NCBI RefSeq assembly: GCF_002831665.1
Contig: NZ_CP025118.1
Location: 248,001 to 312,000, forward strand
DNA from: Lacinutrix sp. Bg11-31
GTDB lineage: Bacteria; Bacteroidota; Bacteroidia; Flavobacteriales; Flavobacteriaceae
Reading direction: 5' to 3'
DNA: 64,000 nt
How positions within the stretch are numbered: position 1 is the first letter of the stretch; each line of letters opens with the position of its first letter. A program made the position numbers and the translations under genes. Shown here in pieces: positions 8,394-16,361 of this stretch. Under the pieces are notes generated by a model, which was given only the letters and a program-made list of their open reading frames with translations, did no database searches and was not told where the DNA came from.

Positions 8394-9812
8394 ATGAAAT
8401 ACCCAAATCAAATCTTATGTCTGTTATTCTTTTTATTCAGCACAATTGCGTTCGCGCAAAAAGAAATCAATAATCAAGTAGTAGATTTTTTTAGCGACAC
8501 ACCTATAGAAAGTGCAAGTGTTTATATTAAAAGCACAGCAATAGGAACAATAACAAATGCAGATGGGAAATTTGCACTTCGTATTCCAAAAGAGAACGTA
8601 TCAGATACTTTAGTGGTTTCATCTATTGGATTTTCAACAGAAAAAATCCCATTAGATCTGTACGACGCTTCAGAACCAATATACTTAGTAGAAGCAGTTG
8701 CATCTCTAGATGAGGTTGTGTTAGAGGCAGAAATCAGACCAAAAACGGGAAATGATATTGTATTAAAAGCAATTGAAGAATTGCCTCTAACAATGCCAGA
8801 TTCCTCATACATTCAAAAAGGTTTTTTAAGACATAAAGAACGTAATAAAAAAGAATTTAAATGGCTTATAGAAAGCGCCATTTCGGTTTATGATTCTGGT
8901 TACTCAGTACCAGCAAAAAATTACCTAAAGATAAACGTAGATCAAATGCGTAAAAGTTACGATCTAAGAGATATCGATAGTTTGTTTACCTATGCTTCTT
9001 ACTTAAATCAGAACTCTACAGTAAGAACGAATCCTAAAAATTTAAGAAGAAGTCAGGTTAAAACAGCTTTATTAGAAAAGTCTATTAAGTGGAATGACAA
9101 CAGAGTAAACGGACTTCAAAATATATTTCAAGGAAAACTCAACATGTTTAGAAATGTAGACGGTAAAAAAGCATTATTTGGTGAAGACATATTAAAGAAT
9201 CATCAATTTAAACTAGACACCATTTTAGTAGATAACGAACGTAAACTATATAAAATTGAAATTACAAAAGGCGAAGAATACGTAGGTTTAGATACCAAAG
9301 GTATTTATAACGAAGGCTACCAAGCCAAAGGCTGGCTGTACATCTACTACGATAATTTTGCCATTAAAAAAGTAGAATACGAATTAGTAGCAGCATCAAA
9401 AGAACAAAAAAGCAGAAGCAAGCGCTTGTTCGATACGCAAACCAATCATAAATTAGTAATAAACTACAAGGAGTATAAAGATAAAATGTACCCTAATTAC
9501 ATTTATTACGAAACACCAAAACTCGTTAACGTAGGTTATAAACCTAAAAACAAACAAGACGAGCAATTTGCCGAACAATTTAATAAAGAAGAAAGATATT
9601 ATTTTACAATACAAGAAATTCTGTTTTCAGACATTGTATTAGATCACGATAAGATAGATGCAGAACTTGAAAACAAATGGGACATGGATATTTTTTCACC
9701 AAAACCTTATAATAAAGAATTTTGGGAAACATATAATGTCTTGTTAGAAAGCGAAGACGAAGAAAAAATGATTCAAGACCTAAGCAAAAGAGCTTCTCTC
9801 TTTAAAGAGTAA
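8394..9812 (+). CDS. Exported carboxypeptidase-regulatory-like domain protein
   Basis: The 472-residue protein starts with a clear signal peptide (MKYPNQILCLLFFLFSTIAFAQ). Residues about 24-105 form a CarboxypepD_reg-like beta-sandwich: VVDFFSDTPIESASVYI, GTITNADGKFALRIP, LVVSSIGFSTEKI. This domain is common at the N-terminus of Bacteroidota outer-membrane and periplasmic proteins. The remaining 360 residues are rich in Lys, Tyr and acidic residues, without transmembrane segments, and resemble the C-terminal part of flavobacterial proteins of unknown role. No SusC plug or barrel follows, so it is not a TonB receptor. It stands alone between a terminator and a dispersed repeat. Confidence 0.75.
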   Translation: MKYPNQILCLLFFLFSTIAFAQKEINNQVVDFFSDTPIESASVYIKSTAIGTITNADGKFALRIPKENVSDTLVVSSIGFSTEKIPLDLYDASEPIYLVEAVASLDEVVLEAEIRPKTGNDIVLKAIEELPLTMPDSSYIQKGFLRHKERNKKEFKWLIESAISVYDSGYSVPAKNYLKINVDQMRKSYDLRDIDSLFTYASYLNQNSTVRTNPKNLRRSQVKTALLEKSIKWNDNRVNGLQNIFQGKLNMFRNVDGKKALFGEDILKNHQFKLDTILVDNERKLYKIEITKGEEYVGLDTKGIYNEGYQAKGWLYIYYDNFAIKKVEYELVAASKEQKSRSKRLFDTQTNHKLVINYKEYKDKMYPNYIYYETPKLVNVGYKPKNKQDEQFAEQFNKEERYYFTIQEILFSDIVLDHDKIDAELENKWDMDIFSPKPYNKEFWETYNVLLESEDEEKMIQDLSKRASLFKE

Positions 9813-9818
9813 TTTATT

Positions 9819-9921
9819 GGGCGTTACCAAGACCTACAAGAAAAATGTAGATCTTGGTCAGGCTTTCCGTTATATCTTTTTTAAGAAGAATAAAAAAGGA
9901 TGGCACTACAATCCTTAACGC
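9819..9921. repeat. GGGCGTTACC-type dispersed intergenic repeat
   Basis: The segment opens with GGGCGTTACC and ends with CCTTAACGC. GCGTTA (9821-9826) and TAACGC (9916-9921) form its ends. Inside is a hairpin ACCAAGACCTACA/TGTAGATCTTGGT (9826-9838 with 9846-9858, one mismatch), then GGCTTTCCGTTATATC and a second small hairpin GGAT..ATCC. From memory this layout recurs between genes of many flavobacterial genomes; a genome-wide search would confirm it. Confidence 0.5.
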
Positions 9922-9965
9922 GGCAATACGTGCTAATTTTTTATATTTAAAGTCAAATAACAATC

Positions 9966-10856
9966 ATGTCTATAAAAGCATTTACAGATTATCTTCAACT
10001 AGAGCGAAACTATTCCGAGCTTACTGTAAAAGCATACACAAACGATATTAATGCCTTTCAATCTTTTTTAATCAAAGAATTCGACGATTCACAATTAGAC
10101 AAAGTAAACTACTCTCAAATTAGAAATTGGATTGTACAGCTAGTAGAATCTAAAATTTCAAACCGAAGTATTAATCGAAAAGTTTCAGCATTAAATTCCT
10201 ATTATAAATTCTTATTAAAAATAGGAGACATAGAAATAAACCCACTATCAAAACATAAAGCTTTAAAAACTAGTAAAAAATTACAAGTTCCTTTTTCTGA
10301 AGCCGAAATAAATATAGCATTAGACGATTTAAAATACGAAGACGATTACGAAGGTGTAAGAAATAAATTAATAATAGAATTATTCTACTCCACCGGAATT
10401 AGAAGAATAGAATTGGTTAATTTAAAACTATCAGATGTAGACTTTGGTAACAGAACCTTAAAAGTATTAGGTAAGCGAAACAAAGAACGCTACGTGCCCT
10501 TATTGCAATCTGTAATACAAACAATACAAGCTTATATACTAAAGCGAAAAGAGTTAAGTGTAATCGAAGATAATCAAGCTCTTTTTTTAACAAAAAAAGG
10601 AGTTAAAATTTACGAAACTCTTGTTTACAGAATAATAAATGAGTATTTTAGTCTAGCATCTAATAAGGTAAAAAAGAGTCCACACATATTACGGCACTCA
10701 TTTGCAACCCACTTATTAAATCAAGGTGCAGATTTAAATGCTGTTAAAGAGCTTTTAGGACACTCAAGTTTGGCTGCAACCCAAATTTATACTCACAATA
10801 GTATAGCCGAACTTAAGAAAGTGTATTCTAATGCACATCCAAGAAGTAAAAAATAA
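9966..10856 (+). CDS. xerC: Tyrosine recombinase XerC/XerD
   Basis: The 296-residue protein has the SAM-like N-terminal domain (1-90) and a C-terminal tyrosine recombinase domain with all catalytic residues: Arg146 in TGIRRIEL, Lys170 in LGKRNK, His240 and Arg243 in HILRH, His266 in LGHSS, and nucleophile Tyr275 in QIYTH. Length is that of XerC/XerD, which resolve chromosome dimers at dif with FtsK. The neighbourhood (hibernation factor, tRNAs, tuf) is housekeeping, so it is not a phage or transposon integrase. XerC and XerD cannot be told apart safely here; the symbol is the best guess. Confidence 0.85.
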   Translation: MSIKAFTDYLQLERNYSELTVKAYTNDINAFQSFLIKEFDDSQLDKVNYSQIRNWIVQLVESKISNRSINRKVSALNSYYKFLLKIGDIEINPLSKHKALKTSKKLQVPFSEAEINIALDDLKYEDDYEGVRNKLIIELFYSTGIRRIELVNLKLSDVDFGNRTLKVLGKRNKERYVPLLQSVIQTIQAYILKRKELSVIEDNQALFLTKKGVKIYETLVYRIINEYFSLASNKVKKSPHILRHSFATHLLNQGADLNAVKELLGHSSLAATQIYTHNSIAELKKVYSNAHPRSKK

Positions 10857-10979
10857 CAGCTATTGTATAACCTATTTAATACAACGCTTATGAATCGAGC
10901 ATGTTATAAACTCTATTATCATTACAAATATTAATAGCGAACAACATGTGTCAATTAAAAAGCAAATAAATATATCCAC

Positions 10980-11282
10980 ATGAAAGTAAACACTCAAGCA
11001 GTAAATTTTAATGCAAATCCAGAATTATTAAACTTCGTTCAAGAACGAATGAATAAGTTAGATACCTATTTTGATAAAGTCATAAAATCCGACGTGTTTT
11101 TGAAGGTAGAAAACACAAGTGGTAAAGAAAATAAAGTTTTCGAAGCACGAGTTAGTGTTCCTGGAGATAGTTTTGTTGTAAAAAAACAATGTAAATCCTT
11201 CGAAGAAGGCGCTGATATCGCAATTGCATCGTTAGAAAGGCAGTTAAAAAAGCGAAAAGAGAAATTAAGAGCACATTTATAA
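10980..11282 (+). CDS. hpf: Ribosome hibernation promoting factor, HPF/RaiA family
   Basis: The 100-residue protein begins MKVNTQAVNFNANPELLNFV and has the beta-alpha-beta-beta-beta-alpha pattern of short HPF/YfiA proteins. The second helix is basic (KKQCKSFEEGADIAIASLERQLKKRKEKLR). It binds the 30S decoding region in stationary phase and blocks translation or promotes ribosome dimers. It lies 123 bases behind the Xer gene and just upstream of the tRNA/tuf cluster. Confidence 0.88.
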   Translation: MKVNTQAVNFNANPELLNFVQERMNKLDTYFDKVIKSDVFLKVENTSGKENKVFEARVSVPGDSFVVKKQCKSFEEGADIAIASLERQLKKRKEKLRAHL

Positions 11283-11300
11283 AAAAATTTATAAAAAATG

Positions 11301-11332
11301 TTTTCGAATATCTAAATAAATATATACATTTG
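11301..11332 (+). promoter_or_regulatory. Bacteroidota-type promoter of the tRNA-tuf cluster
   Basis: TACATTTG (11325-11332) fits the -7 consensus TAnnTTTG. A TTTTCG word 20 bases upstream is a weak -33 box. A transcript would begin around 11339 and run into tRNA-Thr at 11383. Confidence 0.5.
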
Positions 11333-11382
11333 CAGTCCGTTAGAAATAGCGGACTTTTTTTTACGAAAAAAAGGTATTAAAA

Positions 11383-11456
11383 GCCGATGTAGCTCAGCTG
11401 GCTAGAGCAGCTGATTTGTAATCAGCAGGTCGTGGGTTCGAGTCCCTCCATCGGCT
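11383..11456 (+). tRNA. tRNA-Thr(TGT)
   Basis: The 74-base cloverleaf has acceptor stem GCCGATG/CATCGGC, anticodon loop TTTGTAA (anticodon TGT) and T-loop TTCGAGT. No CCA is encoded. It is base-for-base identical to the copy at 47234-47307. Confidence 0.97.
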
Positions 11457-11521
11457 CAAAATAAAAGAAGTGTAAAAACTTTTTTTAAAAGTTCTTTAAA
11501 AGTATTGATAAGTTTAAGATT

Positions 11522-11603
<82 letters not shown>

Positions 11604-11654
11604 CTTTTTTTACCAAGAAAAAGTAAGTTTTAAACAAAGAATTATTAAATAATT

Positions 11655-11727
11655 GCGAGAGTAGCTCAGTTGGTAGAGCGTCAGCCTTCCAAGCTGAATG
11701 TCGCCAGTTCGAACCTGGTCTCTCGCT
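11655..11727 (+). tRNA. tRNA-Gly(TCC)
   Basis: The 73-base cloverleaf has acceptor GCGAGAG/CTCTCGC, anticodon loop CTTCCAA (TCC) and T-loop TTCGAAC. Confidence 0.96.
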
Positions 11728-11738
11728 CTAATATTTAA

Positions 11739-11810
11739 GCCGGTGTAGCTCAGAGGTAGAGCGTTTCCTTGGTAAGGAAGAGGTCACGGGTTCAATTCCC
11801 GTCATTGGCT
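11739..11810 (+). tRNA. tRNA-Thr(GGT)
   Basis: The 72-base cloverleaf has acceptor GCCGGTG/CATTGGC with two G-U pairs, anticodon loop TTGGTAA (GGT) and T-loop TTCAATT. It is the last tRNA before tuf. Confidence 0.95.
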
Positions 11811-11879
11811 CAATTTATTAAAAGACAAAAAACAGAATACAAATATTATTATATAACTAAGATTAAAATTATTTAAAAC

Positions 11880-13067
11880 ATGGCAAAGGCAACTTTCGAT
11901 CGTTCAAAACCACATTTAAACATTGGTACAATTGGACACGTAGATCACGGTAAAACAACTTTAACTGCTGCTATTACTAAAGTATTAGCTGATGCAGGTT
12001 TCTCAAATGCATTATCATTTGATCAAATTGACAACGCTCCAGAGGAGAAAGAGAGAGGTATTACAATTAATACTTCACACGTAGAATATGCAACAGAGAA
12101 TCGTCACTACGCACACGTAGATTGTCCAGGTCACGCCGATTATGTTAAGAACATGGTTACGGGTGCTGCACAAATGGATGGAGCTATATTAGTAGTTGCT
12201 GCAACAGATGGACCAATGCCACAAACTCGTGAGCATATCTTATTAGGTCGTCAAGTAGGTATCCCAAGAATGGTAGTATTCTTAAATAAAGTGGATATGG
12301 TTGATGATGAAGAGCTTTTAGAGTTAGTTGACATGGAAGTTCGTGAATTGTTATCATTCTATGAGTATGATGGTGATAATGGACCTGTAGTATCTGGTTC
12401 TGCTTTAGGTGCGCTTAACGGTGAGCAAAAGTGGGTTGATACTGTTTTGGAATTAATGGCACAAGTTGATGCTTGGATTGAAGAGCCATTAAGAGAAGTT
12501 GATAAGCCTTTCTTAATGCCTATTGAAGATGTATTCTCAATTACTGGTCGTGGAACTGTAGCAACAGGTCGTATCGAAACAGGTGTTGCTAATACAGGTG
12601 ATGCTGTTGAAATTATCGGTATGGGTGCAGAGAAATTAACATCTACTGTTACTGGAATTGAAATGTTCCGTCAAATATTAGATAGAGGTGAAGCTGGAGA
12701 TAATGCAGGTATTTTATTAAGAGGTATTGAGAAGTCTCAAATCTCTAGAGGTATGGTAATCTGTAAGCCAGGTTCTGTAACTCCACATGCTAAATTTAAA
12801 GCTGAGGTTTATATCCTTAAAAAAGAAGAAGGTGGGCGTCACACTCCATTCCATAATAATTACCGTCCTCAGTTTTACGTTCGTACAACGGATGTAACAG
12901 GGAACATTGCATTACCAGAAGGAGTAGAGATGGTTATGCCTGGAGATAACTTAACAATTCACGTTGAGTTAATTCAAGCAATTGCTTTGAGTATCGGTCT
13001 TCGTTTTGCTATCCGTGAAGGTGGTAGAACAGTAGGAGCTGGTCAGGTAACTGAAATTTTAGACTAA
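11880..13067 (+). CDS. tuf: Elongation factor Tu
   Basis: The 395-residue GTPase delivers aminoacyl-tRNA to the ribosome. The G motifs are GHVDHGKT (P-loop, about 18-25), the switch I segment [20 protein letters not shown] (G3), NKVD (G4) and SALGAL (G5). Domains 2 and 3 follow, with [13 protein letters not shown] and the C-terminal [11 protein letters not shown]. Position behind four tRNAs and before tRNA-Trp/secE is the usual flavobacterial arrangement. Codon use is strongly biased toward A/T-ending codons, fitting high expression. Confidence 0.98.
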   Translation: MAKATFDRSKPHLNIGTIGHVDHGKTTLTAAITKVLADAGFSNALSFDQIDNAPEEKERGITINTSHVEYATENRHYAHVDCPGHADYVKNMVTGAAQMDGAILVVAATDGPMPQTREHILLGRQVGIPRMVVFLNKVDMVDDEELLELVDMEVRELLSFYEYDGDNGPVVSGSALGALNGEQKWVDTVLELMAQVDAWIEEPLREVDKPFLMPIEDVFSITGRGTVATGRIETGVANTGDAVEIIGMGAEKLTSTVTGIEMFRQILDRGEAGDNAGILLRGIEKSQISRGMVICKPGSVTPHAKFKAEVYILKKEEGGRHTPFHNNYRPQFYVRTTDVTGNIALPEGVEMVMPGDNLTIHVELIQAIALSIGLRFAIREGGRTVGAGQVTEILD

Positions 13068-13085
13068 TATAGTCTTATAGATATT

Positions 13086-13121
13086 AAGTTAAGGTGTCTC
13101 GTTTTCGTGACACCTTAACTT
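13086..13121 (+). terminator. Hairpin between tuf and tRNA-Trp
   Basis: AAGTTAAGGTGTC (13086-13098) pairs perfectly with GACACCTTAACTT (13109-13121) over 13 bp with a 10-base loop. The T-run after it is weak (ATATTTA), so it may be a partial terminator or an RNA processing signal ahead of the tRNA. Confidence 0.65.
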
Positions 13122-13127
13122 ATATTT

Positions 13128-13200
13128 ACGGGCGTAGCTCAGTTGGTAGAGCACTGGTCTCCAAAACCAGGTGTCGGGAGTTCGAGTCTCTCCGCCCGTG
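13128..13200 (+). tRNA. tRNA-Trp(CCA)
   Basis: The 73-base cloverleaf has acceptor ACGGGCG/CGCCCGT, anticodon loop CTCCAAA (CCA) and T-loop TTCGAGT. It lies directly before secE. Confidence 0.96.
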
Positions 13201-13289
13201 CTTATAGTAATTAAGGTTATTAATAGCCTTGTTTCTCAAAATGAATTAGAGAAATGTAGTAATACATATTTCGTTAAATAAAGATTTAA

Positions 13290-13484
13290 ATGGCTGGAAT
13301 AGTAAATTATATAAAAGAATCATTCGGTGAGTTGAAAAACAATGTAACTTGGACGCCTTGGCCAGAAGTACAAAAGTTAACAATATTAGTTGCTGTATTT
13401 TCAATTATATTCTCTTTAGCAATTTGGGGAGTTGATACTGTTTTTAGCAAAGTTATTAGCGAATACTTTAAATTAATTAGTTAA
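13290..13484 (+). CDS. secE: Preprotein translocase subunit SecE
   Basis: The 64-residue single-span protein has the amphipathic segment ESFGELKNNVTWTPWPEVQK, which matches the conserved SecE cytosolic helix (VxWPxxxE type), followed by one transmembrane helix (about 30-50). It clamps SecY in the SecYEG channel. It stands 9 bases before nusG, as in most bacteria. Confidence 0.93.
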   Translation: MAGIVNYIKESFGELKNNVTWTPWPEVQKLTILVAVFSIIFSLAIWGVDTVFSKVISEYFKLIS

Positions 13485-13493
13485 TATAAAGTT

Positions 13494-14048
13494 ATGGCTG
13501 AAGTAGGAGAAAAAAAGTGGTACGTTGTAAGAGCGGTAAGTGGTCAAGAAAATAAGATTAAAACTTATATCGAGAATGAAATAGCTCGTTTAGGTTTACA
13601 AGATTATGTTGAGCAAGTATTGGTTCCTACAGAAAACGTAATTCAAATTAGAAACGGAAAAAAAGTAACTAAAGAAAAAGTTTATTTCAGTGGTTATATT
13701 ATGATAAAGGCTAACCTTACAGGAGAAGTGCCACATATCATTAGATCAATAACTAATGTAATAGGTTTCTTAGGAGCTACAAAAGGAGGAGACCCTTTGC
13801 CTTTAAGACAATCTGAAGTTAATAGAATGTTAGGTAAAGTAGATGAATTATCTGTAGACATGGATTCTAGTGTTGCTATACCATTCACAAAAGGAGAAAC
13901 GGTAAAAGTTATAGATGGACCTTTTAATGGTTTTGATGGAACAATCGAAAATATTAATGAAGAAAAACGTAAGCTTGAAGTAATGGTTAAGATTTTCGGA
14001 AGAAAGACACCATTAGAGTTAAGTTATATGCAAGTAGAAAAAATTTAA
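13494..14048 (+). CDS. nusG: Transcription termination/antitermination protein NusG
   Basis: The 184-residue protein has the NGN domain (KKWYVVRAVSGQENKIKTYIE at the start, contacting the RNA polymerase clamp) and a C-terminal KOW domain (FTKGETVKVIDGPFNGFDGTI, about 127-150). It links RNA polymerase with Rho or ribosomal S10. It is cotranscribed with secE and probably with the following ribosomal protein genes. Confidence 0.96.
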   Translation: MAEVGEKKWYVVRAVSGQENKIKTYIENEIARLGLQDYVEQVLVPTENVIQIRNGKKVTKEKVYFSGYIMIKANLTGEVPHIIRSITNVIGFLGATKGGDPLPLRQSEVNRMLGKVDELSVDMDSSVAIPFTKGETVKVIDGPFNGFDGTIENINEEKRKLEVMVKIFGRKTPLELSYMQVEKI

Positions 14049-14118
14049 TAATTGTTACAATAAAGAAAGTGTTAAATCAGCTTCAAAATAGATTTAAGAC
14101 AAAACTAAATTATTTAAA

Positions 14119-14559
14119 ATGGCAAAAGAATTAGGCAAAGTAGTCAAATTACAAGTAAGGGGAGGTGCAGCGAATCCGTCGCCACCGGTTGGACCCGCTT
14201 TAGGTGCTGCTGGTGTTAATATCATGGAATTCTGTAAGCAGTTTAATGCTAGAACCCAAGATAAAGCTGGTAAAGTTTTACCAGTTGTGATTTCTGTTTA
14301 CAAAGACAAATCATTTGATTTTGTAATCAAAACTCCTCCAGCTGCAGTACAATTATTAGAAGCGGCCAAAGTGAAAAAAGGATCAGGTGAACCTCATGTA
14401 CGTAAAGTAGCTAAGGTAACTTGGGATCAGATAAAAGCAATTGCGGAAGACAAAATGGTAGATTTAAATGCCTTTGAAATCGGTTCAGCAATGAAAATGA
14501 TCGCAGGTACTGCAAGATCTATGGGTATAACTGTTAAAGGTGGTGAAGCACCTAATTAA
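14119..14559 (+). CDS. rplK: 50S ribosomal protein L11
   Basis: The 146-residue protein has the L11 N-terminal signature [20 protein letters not shown] and the C-terminal rRNA-binding domain ending [10 protein letters not shown]. It binds the GTPase-associated region of 23S rRNA. rplA follows after 17 bases, a conserved operon. Confidence 0.97.
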   Translation: MAKELGKVVKLQVRGGAANPSPPVGPALGAAGVNIMEFCKQFNARTQDKAGKVLPVVISVYKDKSFDFVIKTPPAAVQLLEAAKVKKGSGEPHVRKVAKVTWDQIKAIAEDKMVDLNAFEIGSAMKMIAGTARSMGITVKGGEAPN

Positions 14560-14576
14560 CCTAAAAAGATTTTAAA

Positions 14577-15266
14577 ATGGCAAAATTAACAAAGAAACGT
14601 AAAGAGGCTGTTGCAAAGCTAGAAAAGGATAAAGTATATTCTTTACAAGAAGCTTCAACACTTATAAAAGAAATTAGTAACACTAAGTTTGATGCTTCAG
14701 TCGATTTAGCTGTGCGTTTAGGAGTAGATCCTAGAAAAGCAAACCAAATGGTTAGAGGTGTTGTATCTCTTCCACATGGTACAGGTAAAGACGTTAAAGT
14801 ATTAGCATTAGTAACTCCAGACAAAGAAGCAGAAGCAAAAGAAGCTGGTGCAGATTTCGTTGGTTTAGATGAGTACCTTGATAAAATTAAAGGTGGTTGG
14901 ACAGACGTAGACGTAATCATTACTATGCCAAGTGTTATGGGTAAGTTAGGTCCTTTAGGACGTGTATTAGGTCCTCGTGGTTTAATGCCTAATCCAAAAA
15001 CAGGTACAGTAACTATGGATGTTGCAAAAGCTGTTACAGAAGTAAAAGCTGGTAAGATTGACTTTAAAGTTGATAAAACTGGTATTGTTCACGCTTCAAT
15101 CGGAAAAGCATCTTTTAGTGCTGATAAGATTTTAGATAACGCAAACGAATTATTAACAACATTAATGAAACTGAAGCCAACTTCTTCAAAAGGAATTTAT
15201 GTAAAAAGCATTTTTATGTCTTCTACAATGAGCCCTAGTATTGCAGTTGATACAAAAATCGGTTAG
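14577..15266 (+). CDS. rplA: 50S ribosomal protein L1
   Basis: The 229-residue protein shows the L1 motifs [40 protein letters not shown] and [10 protein letters not shown]. It forms the mobile L1 stalk on 23S rRNA. In many bacteria it also represses the L11-L1 mRNA; I see no obvious mimic of the rRNA site in the short leader at 14049-14118. Confidence 0.97.
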   Translation: MAKLTKKRKEAVAKLEKDKVYSLQEASTLIKEISNTKFDASVDLAVRLGVDPRKANQMVRGVVSLPHGTGKDVKVLALVTPDKEAEAKEAGADFVGLDEYLDKIKGGWTDVDVIITMPSVMGKLGPLGRVLGPRGLMPNPKTGTVTMDVAKAVTEVKAGKIDFKVDKTGIVHASIGKASFSADKILDNANELLTTLMKLKPTSSKGIYVKSIFMSSTMSPSIAVDTKIG

Positions 15267-15285
15267 TAGTTAAATAACTTTTATT

Positions 15286-15807
15286 ATGACAAGAGAAGAA
15301 AAATCACAAGTTATTGAAGAATTAACTGCACAATTAGCCGATAATGCTAATATATATTTAGCTGATATATCAGGCTTAAATGCAGGAACTACTTCAGATT
15401 TACGTCGTGCTTGTTTTAAAGCAAACGTAAAATTAGCAGTTGTAAAAAATACATTACTTGAAAAAGCAATGGAAGCTTCAGACAGAGAGTTTGGAGACCT
15501 ACCATCAACGCTTAAAGGTAATACATCAGTAATGTATTCTGAAACTGGAAATGCTCCAGCGAAAGTTATTAAAGCTTTCCGTAAGAAATCAGAAAAGCCT
15601 TTATTAAAAGGAGCTTTTATTGAGGAAACAGTATACATCGGAGATGATCAACTAGATATGTTAGTTGATATCAAATCTAAAGAAGAATTAATAGGAGATA
15701 TTATTGGATTATTACAATCTCCTGCTAAGAATGTTATTTCTGCACTTAAATCTAGTGGACAAATACTTTCTGGGATTCTTAAAACATTATCTCAAAAAGA
15801 GGGATAA
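15286..15807 (+). CDS. rplJ: 50S ribosomal protein L10
   Basis: The 173-residue protein opens MTREEKSQVIEELTAQL and carries VVKNTLLEKAM and the C-terminal helix (about 145-170) that anchors L7/L12 dimers to form the stalk. It starts 19 bases after rplA. Confidence 0.96.
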   Translation: MTREEKSQVIEELTAQLADNANIYLADISGLNAGTTSDLRRACFKANVKLAVVKNTLLEKAMEASDREFGDLPSTLKGNTSVMYSETGNAPAKVIKAFRKKSEKPLLKGAFIEETVYIGDDQLDMLVDIKSKEELIGDIIGLLQSPAKNVISALKSSGQILSGILKTLSQKEG

Positions 15808-15862
15808 TTTAAATAGTACGCACTTTACACTTAAATATTAAAAATTAAAAAATTATCACAAA

Positions 15863-16237
15863 ATGGCAGATTTAAAGGATTTCGCAGAACAGTTAGTTAA
15901 CCTTACAGTTAAAGAAGTAAATGAGTTAGCAACTATATTAAAAGATGAATACGGTATCGAGCCTGCTGCTGCTGCAGTAGCAATGGCAGGACCAGCTGCA
16001 GGTGGAGGAGACGAAGCTGAAGCTCAAACTGAATTTGATGTAATCTTAAAAGCAGCAGGTGGCGCTAAGTTAGCTGTTGTAAAATTAGTTAAGGAATTAA
16101 CTGGATTAGGATTAAAAGAAGCTAAAGGTTTAGTTGATGATGCACCAAGTGCAATCAAAGAAGGTGTTACTAAAGATGAAGCAGAAGCTCTTAAAACTCA
16201 ATTAGAAGAGGCAGGAGCAGAGGTAGAACTTAAGTAA
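15863..16237 (+). CDS. rplL: 50S ribosomal protein L7/L12
   Basis: The 124-residue acidic stalk protein has an N-terminal dimerisation helix (1-32), an Ala/Gly hinge ([15 protein letters not shown], about 36-50) and the C-terminal factor-binding domain with [18 protein letters not shown] and [14 protein letters not shown]. It recruits translational GTPases. Two hairpins separate it from rpoB. Confidence 0.97.
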   Translation: MADLKDFAEQLVNLTVKEVNELATILKDEYGIEPAAAAVAMAGPAAGGGDEAEAQTEFDVILKAAGGAKLAVVKLVKELTGLGLKEAKGLVDDAPSAIKEGVTKDEAEALKTQLEEAGAEVELK

Positions 16238-16260
16238 GTATTACCAATAATTTTTACAAA

Positions 16261-16297
16261 GGTTTAGGTCTTGAGAATACTCTCAACGACCTAGACC
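16261..16297 (+). promoter_or_regulatory. rplL-rpoB intergenic hairpin 1 (attenuator or processing site)
   Basis: GGTTTAGGTC (16261-16270) plus TTGAGA pairs with TCTCAA plus GACCTAGACC (16288-16297), a long stem with a 4-base loop and one bulge. No T-run follows. By analogy with the E. coli rplL-rpoB junction it could be an RNase III cleavage site; that is inference. Confidence 0.6.
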
Positions 16298-16304
16298 ATT
16301 TGTC

Positions 16305-16340
16305 GTATATAGGTAGTACCTATATACAAGTATTTTTTTT
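16305..16340 (+). terminator. rplL-rpoB intergenic hairpin 2 (partial terminator)
   Basis: GTATATAGGTA (16305-16315) and TACCTATATAC (16317-16327) form an 11-bp near-loopless palindrome, followed after AAG by TATTTTTTTT. This resembles an intrinsic terminator and could reduce rpoBC output relative to ribosomal proteins, as the known attenuator does in E. coli. Confidence 0.6.
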
Positions 16341-16361
16341 TAATCAAAATTTCGTCCATTG

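Noticed and set aside
9854..10051. 65-codon plus-strand frame overlapping the start of the Xer gene
   Set aside because: It runs through the dispersed repeat and overlaps the recombinase start in another frame; no family resemblance.
9966..10856. Xer gene as sign of a mobile element
   Set aside because: Length, catalytic set and housekeeping neighbours fit chromosomal XerC/XerD; no excisionase, cargo or att repeat is present.
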